In this document: piece after piece, positions 1 through 9,224 of the stretch
Position numbering within the stretch: position 1 is the stretch's first letter
How the letters are laid out: each line of letters opens with the position of its first letter
Origin: Actinomycetota bacterium
Lineage (GTDB): Bacteria; Actinomycetota; Geothermincolia; Geothermincolales; RBG-13-55-18
Direction of reading: 5' to 3'
NCBI GenBank assembly: GCA_040757835.1
Contig: JBFLWJ010000008.1
Location: forward strand, 1-58,463
Length of the DNA: 58,463 bases
The notes under the pieces: generated by a model
What the model was told of the DNA's origin: nothing
Database searches by the model: none
Seen by the model: only the letters and a program-made list of their open reading frames with translations
Translations under genes and position numbers: made by a program

Positions 1-7
1 GTGCGAG

Positions 8-1684
8 ATGACCACCGGCACCGAGACCAGGACCTTCGAGACCATCTCAGGCGAGGCCTACGCGGACCTCGAGGCCGCGGTGGGGGCCGAGTACGCCTCC
101 CGCGAGCCCGGCGTCCTCGACGGCTACACCTGGCAGCCGACCATCAACGACGACCCCGCCAAGTGGGTCAAGCGCCCCGTGGCCGTGGTCCTGCCCGCCT
201 CCACCGAGGAGGTGCAGGAGGTGGTGCGCGCCTGCAACCGCCACGGCCTCAAGTTCAAGGCCTTCTCCACCGGCTGGGGGGTATACTCCGGCTGCACCTA
301 TGAGAACGTGGTCCAGGTGGACCTGCGCAGGATGAACCGCATCCTGGAGATCGACGAGAAGAACATGTACGCGATCATCGAGCCGTATAACTGCGGCGCC
401 CAGCTTCAGGCCGAGGCCATGAAACTGGGGCTCAACACCCACATCATCGGGGCGGGGCCCGCCTGCTCCCCCCTGGCCAGCGCAACCTCGGGGTGGGGCG
501 TGGGTTGGGACGGCGTGTACATGAGCTACGGGCACCGCAACCTCCTGGGCGCGGAATGGGTCCTCCCCGACGGCGAGGTGCTGCGGGTGGGATCCCTGGA
601 TTCCGGCCTGGGGTGGTTCAACCCGGACGGCCCCGGCCCCTCGCTGCGCGGCATCATGCGCGGCTCCGCCGGCGCCCTGGGCGGCCTGGGAATATTCACC
701 AAATGCTCCCTCAAACTCTACAACTGGCCGGGCCCCCCGCAGATGAAGACGGAGGGGGTCATGCTGGACTCCCAGACCGAGCCGCCGCCGAACCTCAGGT
801 TCCACCTCTGCTTCTTCCCCGACCGCGGCAGCCTTGACGAGGCGGTGTACAAGATGGGAGAGTCGGAGCTGGCCTACATCTTCACGCGCACGGCCGTCGG
901 GGCCTATATAAACACCTTCGCCCCCCACCTGCTCCAGAAGATCTCCAAGACCGGGGCGTTCCGGGACGTGCTCTCCAAGACCCTGAAGTGGGGGTGCACA
1001 ATCGTCATGGTGGGGAGCTCGGAGAACGAGATCGCCTTCCAGGAAGCGGCGCTCAAGGCCATCCTGGCCGAGTACGGGGGCCTCTCCATGGAGGCCACCC
1101 AGGCCCCGGCCATCGGACCCATGATGATCATGAACTTCCTCAGGGTCAGCGCCATACCCATGGTCTTCCGGGCCGGCGGGCTCTTCAGCACCGCCCTTGC
1201 CCGCAACGAGGCCTGGGACACCCAGATGGACTGGGCCGATGTCGGCGAGGAGATCAAGAAGCCCTGGATAGAAAAGGGCGGCATCCTCGACGACCTGGCC
1301 GACAATCCCTTCATGGCCCTCTACGAGCAGAACACCTGGGGGCACTGCGAGGAGATCTTCCAGTACAACGCCCGTGACCCGAAACAGCTGGCCTCGCTGG
1401 AGCCCCTGTTCGTGGAGTTCTCCGTGGCCGCCATAGAGATGTGCATGGAGCCGCTGTCGGTGACCGATGCCCGCCTGCGCGAGGTCGTGAGCCCCATGAT
1501 GGGGAACTACAACGAATGGCAGAAGAAGATATCGCTCTTCCTGGACGCCAAGCGGGCCGCCGACACGGGCATGTACTGTGACGAGATCGATTTCGACTTC
1601 TCAAAGGTCGACCCGGCGGTGAAGGCGAAACTGGACCGGCTGGCGGCCTGCTTCACCTGGACCGAGGAAGGGCCGCCGGCCTGA
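8..1684 (+). CDS. FAD-linked oxidase, PCMH/vanillyl-alcohol-oxidase type
   Basis: A 558-aa flavoprotein. An FAD_binding_4 (PCMH-type) domain spans about residues 50-240, with the expected RPVAVVLPASTEEVQEVV segment, a glycine-rich FSTGWGVYSG turn and a GSAGALGGLGIFTKCSLKLY end. A GlcD/VAO-like C-terminal substrate domain follows. Known relatives oxidise alcohols, phenols such as p-cresol or vanillyl alcohol, or 2-hydroxyacids. The substrate here is unknown, and a covalent FAD His/Tyr cannot be assigned by eye. The ATG at 8 gives a family-like N-terminus, but only seven bases lie upstream, so an earlier start cannot be excluded. It heads the catabolic-looking block ending in the AOR gene, although a hairpin and a 218-bp gap separate it from the next gene. 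Confidence 0.8.
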   Translation: MTTGTETRTFETISGEAYADLEAAVGAEYASREPGVLDGYTWQPTINDDPAKWVKRPVAVVLPASTEEVQEVVRACNRHGLKFKAFSTGWGVYSGCTYENVVQVDLRRMNRILEIDEKNMYAIIEPYNCGAQLQAEAMKLGLNTHIIGAGPACSPLASATSGWGVGWDGVYMSYGHRNLLGAEWVLPDGEVLRVGSLDSGLGWFNPDGPGPSLRGIMRGSAGALGGLGIFTKCSLKLYNWPGPPQMKTEGVMLDSQTEPPPNLRFHLCFFPDRGSLDEAVYKMGESELAYIFTRTAVGAYINTFAPHLLQKISKTGAFRDVLSKTLKWGCTIVMVGSSENEIAFQEAALKAILAEYGGLSMEATQAPAIGPMMIMNFLRVSAIPMVFRAGGLFSTALARNEAWDTQMDWADVGEEIKKPWIEKGGILDDLADNPFMALYEQNTWGHCEEIFQYNARDPKQLASLEPLFVEFSVAAIEMCMEPLSVTDARLREVVSPMMGNYNEWQKKISLFLDAKRAADTGMYCDEIDFDFSKVDPAVKAKLDRLAACFTWTEEGPPA

Positions 1685-1700
1685 GGTTCCGATTATCGGC

Positions 1701-1727
1701 AACGGGGCGCTTTCCTGGCGCCCCGTT
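1701..1727 (+). terminator. Hairpin after the FAD-linked oxidase
   Basis: A perfect 10-bp stem (1701-1710 with 1718-1727) closes a 7-nt loop just after the oxidase stop codon. It has no strong T-run, so it may be a weak terminator or an mRNA-stabilising hairpin. The rest of the gap to 1902 holds partly repeated CGCAGCAT motifs around 1804-1840 but no promoter I could call. Confidence 0.55.
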
Positions 1728-1902
1728 CCGACCCATAATTTAACGGGAATGGGGGTGAACAGGGCTTCTGGACTTAACTTTAATCGTGGGAAGAGCCCCT
1801 CGACGCAGCATCTCTCACGCATGATCGCAGCATTTCGCGCACATAACATGACTCCAGCACCGTAGTATCTCGGGGCACATCAGGAAGGGGGGTATTTCGG
1901 GT

Positions 1903-3387
1903 ATGGAAAAATGGGACGTGGTGGTGGTAGGCGGCGGACCGGGTGGTTCCTACGCCGCTAAGACGGCCGCAGACGCGGGGCTCAAGACCGTCTTCTTTGA
2001 GCGCGGGCGCAAGCCCGGGGACAAGAACTCCTCCGGATGCGGCCTGGGCCAGAGGTGGTGGCGCGACTACCCCGAGATAATGGAGGGACTGCAGGACCTC
2101 CCCAGCGTGCGCAAGATAGAGATGGTGGTGATCAAGCTCGTCGACGAGCACGGCCGGCTACGCTATACGAGCGGGACCACCGGGTCGGACCTCTGCGCCA
2201 ACCGCTGGCCCCACGGCATGGACGGCATCAGCATCTACCGCAGAGATCTCGATCCTTACCTGGCCGACCTGGCCACCTCGGCCGGGGCGGAACTGCGTAC
2301 TTCGACCCTGGTCAACGACGTAATCATGGAGAACGGCCAGGTGAAGGGGGTGAAGACGGAGAAAGGCGAGTCCATCGAAGCGCAGGTGGTCATCGCCGCG
2401 GACGGCGCCTCTTCCACCATGGCCAAGAGATCGGGCATGCGCAAACGTTGGGGCGGCGGATGCACGCTGGTGCCGCAGCTGGACTTCGGCTGCAACGAGG
2501 AAAAGATGGACCTTATCATCGGCAACGCCGAATGGTGCTGGTTCGGATCGCTTTTCGGCACCTACCAGGTGAATTTCCGCGACGGCATGCATATCGGCGC
2601 GGGCCAGTGGCTGCGCGACGACTGGAGCGAAAAGCCCCTGGACATGATCAGGAAGCTGGTGAGCTACCCGGTCTTCCAGTCCCTGTGCAAAGCCATCGAC
2701 GCTAAGCCCCGCGAGTACCAGGCCCACATGCTGCCCTGGCTGGATTACCCGCCCAAGACCTATACGGGGGGCATGATGCTCATCGGCGACGCCGCAGGCT
2801 TCCCCTGTCCCCTGGAGGCGGAGGGCGTCTGGCACGCCCTCACCTCCGGCAAGATCGCGGCGGAGACCGCCGCCTGGGCCATCTCCAAGGGGGACGCCTC
2901 GGAACGGGCGCTGGCCGAGTACGAACGGCGCTGGAAGGCGTCGGAGCTGGGCAAGGAGTTCGAGTTCGGGAAAGAGTGGTCGAGCATATGGAGCGCTTCC
3001 GCCTTCGATCCTGCCGCAATGGAGAGACAGATACAGCTGCTTCTGGAGTTCTCCATGCTCCATCCCTTCTCCATCGTCTTCGACTGGGGCGACGCCCACA
3101 TGGACTGCCTAAACCAGCACCTGGAACACATCATGGACCTGGCGCCGGAGTTCGCCGATTTCGGCAAGGAGTACGTCGCGCCCCTGGCCCGGGGCATCTG
3201 GCCCAAGAACGTCAAGCGCATCCTGCTCAACGTGAAGCCCAAGCTGCCGGTACTGCGGCGCCTGTCTGACGAGAACTACTTCAAGGTCATCGCCAGGCTG
3301 GCCAAGGGGCTGGCCCCGTACCTGGAGCCGGGTATAAAACAGGATGCGGCCGTACCCCGGGACGTTTACGAGCGGAGCAGGAGGTGA
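1903..3387 (+). CDS. FixC-like FAD oxidoreductase (geranylgeranyl reductase / ETF-QO superfamily)
   Basis: 494 aa. The N-terminal Rossmann motif VVVVGGGPGGSYAAKTAADAG binds FAD. A GDAAGFPCPLEAEGVWHALTSG motif at about residue 293 is the FixC-type second FAD motif. The family moves electrons between flavins, ferredoxin or ETF and a quinone, or reduces isoprenoid double bonds. The overlapping FixX-like ferredoxin favours a FixC electron-transfer role. The start follows a purine-rich AGGAAGGGGGG stretch. The stop overlaps the ribosome-binding region of the ferredoxin, which implies translational coupling. Inference: it feeds electrons from a dehydrogenation in this block into ferredoxin or a membrane pool. 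Confidence 0.8.
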   Translation: MEKWDVVVVGGGPGGSYAAKTAADAGLKTVFFERGRKPGDKNSSGCGLGQRWWRDYPEIMEGLQDLPSVRKIEMVVIKLVDEHGRLRYTSGTTGSDLCANRWPHGMDGISIYRRDLDPYLADLATSAGAELRTSTLVNDVIMENGQVKGVKTEKGESIEAQVVIAADGASSTMAKRSGMRKRWGGGCTLVPQLDFGCNEEKMDLIIGNAEWCWFGSLFGTYQVNFRDGMHIGAGQWLRDDWSEKPLDMIRKLVSYPVFQSLCKAIDAKPREYQAHMLPWLDYPPKTYTGGMMLIGDAAGFPCPLEAEGVWHALTSGKIAAETAAWAISKGDASERALAEYERRWKASELGKEFEFGKEWSSIWSASAFDPAAMERQIQLLLEFSMLHPFSIVFDWGDAHMDCLNQHLEHIMDLAPEFADFGKEYVAPLARGIWPKNVKRILLNVKPKLPVLRRLSDENYFKVIARLAKGLAPYLEPGIKQDAAVPRDVYERSRR

Positions 3388-3392
3388 GTTGG

Positions 3393-3677
3393 ATGAGCGT
3401 AGAGGAAATCGACTTCTTCGAGCTGGTCAAGCGCGTAGATACCGACAAGATGGGGGACTTCATCTCCTACGACCGTGAGAAATGCAACGGCTGCGGGCTG
3501 TGCTCCCTGGTCTGTTCCTTCAACTTATGGGCGGTGAAGCAGGGCAAGGCCAAGCTTGCCGTGCGTTACCAGGACCTGTGCCTGGAGTGCGGAGCCTGCG
3601 AGGAAGTGTGCGAGCCGGGGGCCATCGACTTCTCCTACCCCGCCGGAGGCACCGGCGTGATAATAGAATACGGCTAG
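3393..3677 (+). CDS. FixX-like ferredoxin
   Basis: 94 aa with two Cys clusters. The first is CNGCGLCSLVC near residue 30 and the second CLECGACEEVCEPGAIDF near residue 66. The end, YPAGGTGVIIEYG, is typical of FixX ferredoxins that partner FixC/ETF-QO proteins. I chose the ATG at 3393 because AGGAGGTG lies six bases upstream. An in-frame GTG at 3384 is possible but would overlap that site. It is co-transcribed with the flavoprotein before it. Its likely role is electron carrier between that flavoprotein and a low-potential partner such as the AOR encoded downstream. Confidence 0.85.
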   Translation: MSVEEIDFFELVKRVDTDKMGDFISYDREKCNGCGLCSLVCSFNLWAVKQGKAKLAVRYQDLCLECGACEEVCEPGAIDFSYPAGGTGVIIEYG

Positions 3678-3832
3678 GAATAGCTTTTCCGGCCCGGGAC
3701 CTCCAGGTAACGGTCCCGCTCGCAGAGCCTCGCGGAGACCGACCTGGTAGTTCCCCGGGCTGGTGGCAGCATATGTCCAGCAGAATGTATTCTGGACCAG
3801 GCTGTTACACGCGGCTGATGGAGGAGAACTCG

Positions 3833-5524
3833 ATGGCGGATGATACAAGGGTAGACCGGCTGGCCGGGCATATGGTCAGGACGGCCACCCAGAGCGGCAT
3901 CGAGCTGAAAGCCAGCTACGGCCCCGATGATGTGAGCCACCTCTCCTACGAGGAGGACCTCAACGACCCCGGCGCATACCCGTTCACCCGGGGTATCTAC
4001 CCGGAGATGTACCGCGACCGCCTGTGGCTAAAATCGTTCATCGTCAGCTACGCCACCGCTGAGGAGACCAACCGGGCCTTCCGCGAGTACATCACTGGAG
4101 GCATGACCGACCTTCGCCTGCTCTGCGACCTCCCCACCCAGTCCGGCATCGACCCCGACCATCCCTCCGCCTGGAACAGCATGATGTGCGGCGGCGTGGC
4201 CACCTACGCCCTGCCCGTCTACGAAAAGATGCTCGCCGGCCTGCCCCTGGGGGAGGCCGTCTTCGAGCTGGCCCACGCCGGCATGTCGAGTTTCCTGTAC
4301 TTCTACGGGCTGCTGGTCGCGATGATGGAGAACCGGGGCATGGACATCCGCAAACTGCGCGGCAACAGCATCAACGACCCTGTCCGCACCAAGCTGGTCT
4401 ACGGCTGCCCCGATTTCCCTACCTATGTAGACCGGCGCATCTGCCTCGACCACATCGAGTTCTCCGTGCGCAACACTCCCGACTGGCGGCCCGTCGCGCC
4501 CAACGGCGTCGATCCCTGCCAGGGCGGCATGGACGCCGTGAGGGAGCTGGGGGGATGCCTGGCGGTGGCCTCAGCGGTCATGGAGGACCTGCGGGAGCGC
4601 GGCATCAGCATCGACGAGTACGGTCCCATGGTCTTCTCCCTGGACGCGGAGTCGGACTTCTTCGAGACCATCGCCAAGTTCCGCCTGGCCCGCAAGATGT
4701 GGGCGAGGACCGCCAGGGAGAGGTTCGGCGCCACCACTACCCGGGCCATGCAGCTGAAGATAGGCATCCGCACCTCGGGCCTCTCCCTCACCCACCAGAA
4801 GCCGTTGAACAATGCCGCCCGCGTCACCCTGCAGATCCTCAGCTGCGTGCTGGGCGGGGTCAATTCCCTGGACGCCTCCAGCATCGACGAGGCCGTAGGC
4901 CTGCCCTCCCGGGAGGCGCGCAGATTCAACCTGGACGCACAGCACATCATCACCCACGAGGCCAACGTCCCCCTGACCGCCGATCCCCTCGGCGGCTCAT
5001 ATTACCTTGAGTGGCTGACCAGCAGGATGGAGGGGGAGGTGAACGCGTATCTCGAGGAGATCGAGGCGAACGGCGGGGTCTTCGCTTGCCTGGAATCGGG
5101 ATGGCTGAACGCGGTGATGGAGTCCTGCCGCACCAGGGTGCAGTACGAGAAAGCCGACGGCGACAGGCTCATCGTCGGGGTCAACGCCTTCCGCTGCGAA
5201 CAGGACGAGGAGGGCCCCATCAACGATGCTATCCGTGATACCGCGTACAGGGCGCCTACCTTGGATATGCGCGAAAAGCAGGTGCGCGAGGTGCGGGAGT
5301 TCAAGGCAGGCCGTGATATACGGCGCCTTCAACCGCTCGCCGCGGACCTCTGGCGTATGACCAGGGAGGGCGGCAACGTGCAGCGCGCGGTCATCGAGGC
5401 GGCCAAGGCCGGGCTTACCCTGGGGGAGTGCGTGGGGGTCATCCGCCTGGGGTACGGCATCGAGTACGACCCCCTGAAGCAGATAGACATGCCGGACTTC
5501 GTGCGCGAGATCGTGGAGGAATAA
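3833..5524 (+). CDS. Acyl-CoA mutase large subunit with non-canonical active site
   Basis: 563 aa, the TIM-barrel half of the B12-dependent methylmalonyl-CoA mutase family. Family landmarks are YPFTRGIYPEMY, TAEETN, CDLPTQSGID, RTSGLSLT and DPLGGSYYLE. By alignment from memory, the residues that define methylmalonyl-CoA mutase are replaced. The Tyr89 position is Ile70, the Arg207 position is Tyr190, and the catalytic His244 position is Asp227 (GVDPCQGG instead of GYHxQEAG). Spacing between these positions is nearly conserved, which supports the alignment. The substrate is therefore probably not methylmalonyl-CoA; isobutyryl- and hydroxyisobutyryl-CoA mutases also keep the His. The ATG at 3833 follows a GGAGGAG site. 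The B12 subunit starts six bases after the stop. Confidence 0.85.
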   Translation: MADDTRVDRLAGHMVRTATQSGIELKASYGPDDVSHLSYEEDLNDPGAYPFTRGIYPEMYRDRLWLKSFIVSYATAEETNRAFREYITGGMTDLRLLCDLPTQSGIDPDHPSAWNSMMCGGVATYALPVYEKMLAGLPLGEAVFELAHAGMSSFLYFYGLLVAMMENRGMDIRKLRGNSINDPVRTKLVYGCPDFPTYVDRRICLDHIEFSVRNTPDWRPVAPNGVDPCQGGMDAVRELGGCLAVASAVMEDLRERGISIDEYGPMVFSLDAESDFFETIAKFRLARKMWARTARERFGATTTRAMQLKIGIRTSGLSLTHQKPLNNAARVTLQILSCVLGGVNSLDASSIDEAVGLPSREARRFNLDAQHIITHEANVPLTADPLGGSYYLEWLTSRMEGEVNAYLEEIEANGGVFACLESGWLNAVMESCRTRVQYEKADGDRLIVGVNAFRCEQDEEGPINDAIRDTAYRAPTLDMREKQVREVREFKAGRDIRRLQPLAADLWRMTREGGNVQRAVIEAAKAGLTLGECVGVIRLGYGIEYDPLKQIDMPDFVREIVEE

Positions 5525-5530
5525 GCGACC

Positions 5531-5932
5531 ATGAGGGAGGGACGGAAGACAAGGGTACTCATCGCCAAGGTGGGATGCGACATCCACGAGCGGGGAGCCC
5601 TGACCCTCTCCCGCGCCCTGCGCGACGCCGGTATGGAGGTCATCTACACCGGGCGTTACCAGACGCCGGAGGGGGTCGCCAGTGCCGCCGTATCCGAGGA
5701 CGTGGACGTCATCGCCTTGAGCGACCATACCGGCAGCCTGCCCATCATCGCCGGTCAGGTCACCGACGCGCTGAAAGCCCAGGGCGCCGCGCAGATACCC
5801 ATCGCCGCGGGCGGCCTGCTGACGCCGGACGATGTGCGAGCCCTGGAGGGTCTGGGAGTGAGTGGTAACTACGGCCCCGGCACCCCCATCGAGACGATCG
5901 TCGAGCATTTCAAGGAACTGGCGCGGGAGTGA
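5531..5932 (+). CDS. Acyl-CoA mutase cobalamin-binding small subunit
   Basis: 133 aa, a stand-alone B12-binding domain. The motif KVGCDIHERG carries the DxHxxG signature whose His coordinates cobalt. Later segments ALSDHTGS and AAGGLLTPDD match the Rossmann-like loops around the dimethylbenzimidazole tail. Split large and small subunits are usual for isobutyryl-CoA-type and archaeal mutases. The gene follows the large subunit by six bases and must work with it. With the pocket changes in the large subunit, the pair probably catalyses an adenosylcobalamin-dependent carbon-skeleton rearrangement of an uncharacterised acyl-CoA. Confidence 0.9.
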   Translation: MREGRKTRVLIAKVGCDIHERGALTLSRALRDAGMEVIYTGRYQTPEGVASAAVSEDVDVIALSDHTGSLPIIAGQVTDALKAQGAAQIPIAAGGLLTPDDVRALEGLGVSGNYGPGTPIETIVEHFKELARE

Positions 5933-6007
5933 CCGCGAGAAAAGAGAAGGCGGCTCGTATCCAGGGACGCACGCGGATCCCGGGACTCGGAGCATTGGAG
6001 GGACGAT

Positions 6008-6967
6008 ATGACCGCTGAACCGCTGAAGATCGACATACATCATCATATAGCGCCAGGGGAGTACGTGTCGGCGCTCGCGGCCAGGGGAATCACCGAGAGC
6101 GGAGGCAGGCCCTTCCCCCGCTGGGACCTGGAGGAGAACCTGGCCTTCATGGACCGGCACGGTATCGGTACGGCCATGCTCTCGGTCTCCGCGCCCGGTG
6201 TCTTTTTCGGAGACCCCGGACTGGCGAAGGAACTGGCACGCCTGAGCAACGACTTCCTTGCGAGGTTGATACGCGAGCACCCGCACCGTTTCGGAGGTTT
6301 CGCGGTACTGCCCCTGCCGGACGTGGAAGCGTCCCTCGCCGAACTCGCCTACGCCGTGGACGAGCTGGGCCTCGACGGCGTCGGGCTGCTCAGCAGCGTG
6401 GACGGGCGCTACATGGGAGACCCGGCCTACGACGCGCTCTGGGACGAACTGGAACGCAGGCAGGCGGTGGTCTTCATGCACCCGCACGCGCCCGAGGAGG
6501 ACGTGCCAGCGGGGATGCGGCTGCCCTCCTCCCTCATCGAGTTCGTCTTCGAGACCACGCGGGCCGTGGCCGCGCTGCTCTTCAGCGGCACCCTCGAGCG
6601 CTGCCCGGGTGTCAGGCTCATCCTGCCCCATGCCGGTGGGACGGTGCCCTACATCGCCCTCAGGCTGTGCCTGGGCCAGTTCTGGCCGGGGTTGCAGGAA
6701 CAGGTGCCCCAGGGGGTGCTGCCGTACCTGCAGCGGCTCTACTACGACACCGCGCTCGCCGCCGCGCCCTTCGCCCTGCGCTCCCTGCAGGAGCTGGTGG
6801 ACAACGCGCACATCGTCTTCGGCAGCGACTATCCCTTCGCCCCCGAGCTGGCCACCGTGGCCACCATCGGCGGCCTCGAGGGTTACGACGGCTTCGATGC
6901 GGGCATGCTCGCGGAGGTATACGAGGACAACGCCCGCGCGCTCTTCCCCCGCCTGCGGGGGACTTGA
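6008..6967 (+). CDS. Amidohydrolase-family metal-dependent hydrolase/decarboxylase
   Basis: 319 aa of the amidohydrolase_2 (ACMSD/ligW-like) family. Metal ligands are visible as IDIHHHIAP near the N-terminus, FMHPHAPEED near residue 160, LPHAGG near 207 and FGSDYPF near 275. Relatives decarboxylate aromatic or amino-muconate acids, or hydrolyse small rings. The start has a GGAGGGACGAT site just upstream. Lying between the acyl-CoA mutase and the AOR genes, it may process a carboxylated intermediate of the same pathway. Decarboxylation versus ring hydrolysis cannot be decided from sequence. Confidence 0.8.
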   Translation: MTAEPLKIDIHHHIAPGEYVSALAARGITESGGRPFPRWDLEENLAFMDRHGIGTAMLSVSAPGVFFGDPGLAKELARLSNDFLARLIREHPHRFGGFAVLPLPDVEASLAELAYAVDELGLDGVGLLSSVDGRYMGDPAYDALWDELERRQAVVFMHPHAPEEDVPAGMRLPSSLIEFVFETTRAVAALLFSGTLERCPGVRLILPHAGGTVPYIALRLCLGQFWPGLQEQVPQGVLPYLQRLYYDTALAAAPFALRSLQELVDNAHIVFGSDYPFAPELATVATIGGLEGYDGFDAGMLAEVYEDNARALFPRLRGT

Positions 6968-7033
6968 CCTCCGCCGGGCTGGGTGCGAGGCACGGGCAAA
7001 CTGGAACGCTTTGCTGATATCGGGGGGAAAGAT

Positions 7034-9106
7034 ATGTACGGCAACTGGGGCAAGCTGCTCAAGGTCGATCTCACCTCGGGAGAGATCGCGGACTGGGAGA
7101 TAGAAGAGGAAGCGTACCGCGATTTCCTGGGCGGCTCGGGGCTCGCCGCCTGGCTCTTCTTCCAACTCAAAGGTTTCGAGGCGGACCCGCTGTCGCCGAA
7201 CAACCCCCTCTTCTTCATGAGCGGCCCGCTCTCCGGCACCAGCCTGCCGGGCTGCTCCCGCCTGGATATATGCGCCCGCTCTCCCCTCACCGGCATCTGG
7301 GGGGAGGCGAGCATCGGGGGCCAGGCGGCGCCCCAACTCAAGGGGACCGGCTGCGACGGCATCGTCTTCACCGGCTCGTCACCCGAGCCCGTATATCTCT
7401 TCCTCAGCGATAACGGCGCGGAACTGCGCGGCGCCTCGCGCGTGTGGGGCATGGATGCCTTCGAGACGGAGGCGGCCCTGAAGGAGGAGGTGGGCGACAG
7501 GCGCGCCCAGGTCATGTGCATCGGACAAGCCGGTGAGAACCTGGTGAAATACGCCGCCGTCGTCAACGAGCAGGGAAGCCTGGCGGCGCGCTGCGGCATG
7601 GGGGCGGTGATGGGCTCCAAGAACCTCAAGGCCGTGGTCCTGCGCGGCAGGATGAAGTACCGTATCGCGGACGAGGAAGGCTACAAGGAGGTGCGTCACC
7701 TGGCGGTCGACAATATCAAGAGGAGCCTCTTCGCCGAAGGCCTGAACCTCTTCGGGACCACGGGAGGCGTGGACCTCTCCTCGGCCATCTGCGACACGCC
7801 GGTGAAGAACTGGCGGGAGGCGCAGTGGAAAGAGGGCATGGAGAACCTCTCCGGCGTGAGGATGGCCGACACCATCCTCACCGCCAGGCGTTCCTGCTAC
7901 GCCTGCCCCATCGCCTGCAAACGCGTAGTGGAGATAACGGACGGGGAATACGCCATGCCCGAGGGGCCGGGGCCCGAGTACGAGGGCGTGGGTTCCCTGG
8001 GGTTCATGCCCCGGGTCGGCGACCTGCACGCGGTGGTGAAGGCCAACGCCCTCTGCAACGCCTACGGCATGGACGCCATCTCCACCGGGGGCACCATCGC
8101 CTGGGCCATCGAGGCCTTCCGGAACGGCTTGATCGATGGGAACGTCACCGACGGCATGGAGCTCGACTGGGGCAGGCCCGACCAGCTCATCGCGCTCATC
8201 GGCAAGATCGCCCGCCGCGAGGGTTTCGGCGACGAGCTGGCGGAGGGATGCCGTGCCCTGGCGGATAGATACGGCGGCCGCGAATACGCCATCCAGATCA
8301 AGGGCATGGAATGTCCCATGCACGATCCCCGCACCCTGTGGTCGATGGGCTTGGGCTACGCCACCAGCATCCGGGGTGGTTGCCATAACCGCGACACCAA
8401 CCTCGGGTTGGAGATGGGCATGGATGACCTCGAGGAGATAGGCTTCCCCCGCACCAGGCCCCTGCGCCGGGAGGGGAAGGCCGCTATGACCATCCACTCC
8501 CAGGCCATAGCCTCCGTGTGCGATTCCGCCGTTATCTGCATCTTCGCCTGGAAGGGAACGGGCTCCACCCTCGCCATCCTCAGGGACATGCTGAACGCGG
8601 TCACCGGATACCGCCTCAGCATCGATGAGATGCTGGAGACCGGCAACCGCATCTGGTACCTCAAGCGGGCCATCGGCAACCTCTGCGGCATGGCCAGGGC
8701 GGACGACGAGGTCCCGCGCCGTATCGTGGAGCCCCACCTGGAGGGCAAGTCCTCCGACCTGCTCGGTGCGCTCAATCCCGTGCTCAGGGCGAACAACTGG
8801 TTCATGGCGATGATAAAGAGCGAGAAGCTCCTCGCATACGTTAAACTCTTCAATGCCAGGGTGGTATTGCGCAACACCTTCCGCACGGTCAACCTGGCCG
8901 GGAAACTGATCCCCTCGGGGCGGCGCGCGAGGGAGAGGCGCGGTAGGGATGCAGGGTACCCGGGCGGCGGGTACGTCGACATCGCCTTCATGCTCGACGA
9001 GTATTACCGCCTGCGCCGCATAGACGATGGCGGGCGCCCCGAGGCCGAGGTACTGGAAGGGCTGGGACTGCACGAGGTAGCGCTGGCGCTGCACGGCGCG
9101 GGGTAG
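7034..9106 (+). CDS. Tungsten/molybdopterin aldehyde:ferredoxin oxidoreductase
   Basis: 690 aa. The family interconverts aldehydes and carboxylic acids with ferredoxin, using a W- or Mo-bispterin and one [4Fe-4S] cluster. The N-terminus MYGNWGKLLKVDLTSGE is characteristic and fixes the start at 7034, preceded by GGGGGGAAAG. Cluster ligands are seen in CYACPIAC near residue 289, with a later Cys in SVCDSAVICIF near residue 500. Pterin-region motifs include GPEYEGVGSLG and CNAYGMDAISTGG. At 690 aa it is longer than the usual roughly 600-630, with an Arg-rich C-terminal tail after residue 600. It closes the block; the adjacent FixX-like ferredoxin is a plausible electron partner. Confidence 0.9.
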   Translation: MYGNWGKLLKVDLTSGEIADWEIEEEAYRDFLGGSGLAAWLFFQLKGFEADPLSPNNPLFFMSGPLSGTSLPGCSRLDICARSPLTGIWGEASIGGQAAPQLKGTGCDGIVFTGSSPEPVYLFLSDNGAELRGASRVWGMDAFETEAALKEEVGDRRAQVMCIGQAGENLVKYAAVVNEQGSLAARCGMGAVMGSKNLKAVVLRGRMKYRIADEEGYKEVRHLAVDNIKRSLFAEGLNLFGTTGGVDLSSAICDTPVKNWREAQWKEGMENLSGVRMADTILTARRSCYACPIACKRVVEITDGEYAMPEGPGPEYEGVGSLGFMPRVGDLHAVVKANALCNAYGMDAISTGGTIAWAIEAFRNGLIDGNVTDGMELDWGRPDQLIALIGKIARREGFGDELAEGCRALADRYGGREYAIQIKGMECPMHDPRTLWSMGLGYATSIRGGCHNRDTNLGLEMGMDDLEEIGFPRTRPLRREGKAAMTIHSQAIASVCDSAVICIFAWKGTGSTLAILRDMLNAVTGYRLSIDEMLETGNRIWYLKRAIGNLCGMARADDEVPRRIVEPHLEGKSSDLLGALNPVLRANNWFMAMIKSEKLLAYVKLFNARVVLRNTFRTVNLAGKLIPSGRRARERRGRDAGYPGGGYVDIAFMLDEYYRLRRIDDGGRPEAEVLEGLGLHEVALALHGAG

Positions 9107-9224
9107 CGCCGGCGCATGGCGCCGGTGATATACATCATGGTTGGATCCCTTGCCTTGCCTGCATTATATTCTGGAGATTCGGGAACAATATACCGGTAAG
9201 CCAACTAGTGTTCAGGAGGTAGAT

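Noticed and set aside
1804..1850. CGCAGCAT-type short repeats upstream of the FixC gene
   Set aside because: Only two imperfect copies; too few and too weak to call an operator or array.
5531..5932. Missing cobalt-binding motif in the B12 subunit
   Set aside because: KVGCDIHERG does contain D-x-H-x-x-G, so the subunit looks functional.
4997..7336. 779-aa minus-strand open frame across the mutase and amidohydrolase genes
   Set aside because: Antisense shadow typical of high-GC coding DNA; composition is Arg/Gly/His-rich with no domain, while the plus strand has strongly conserved families.
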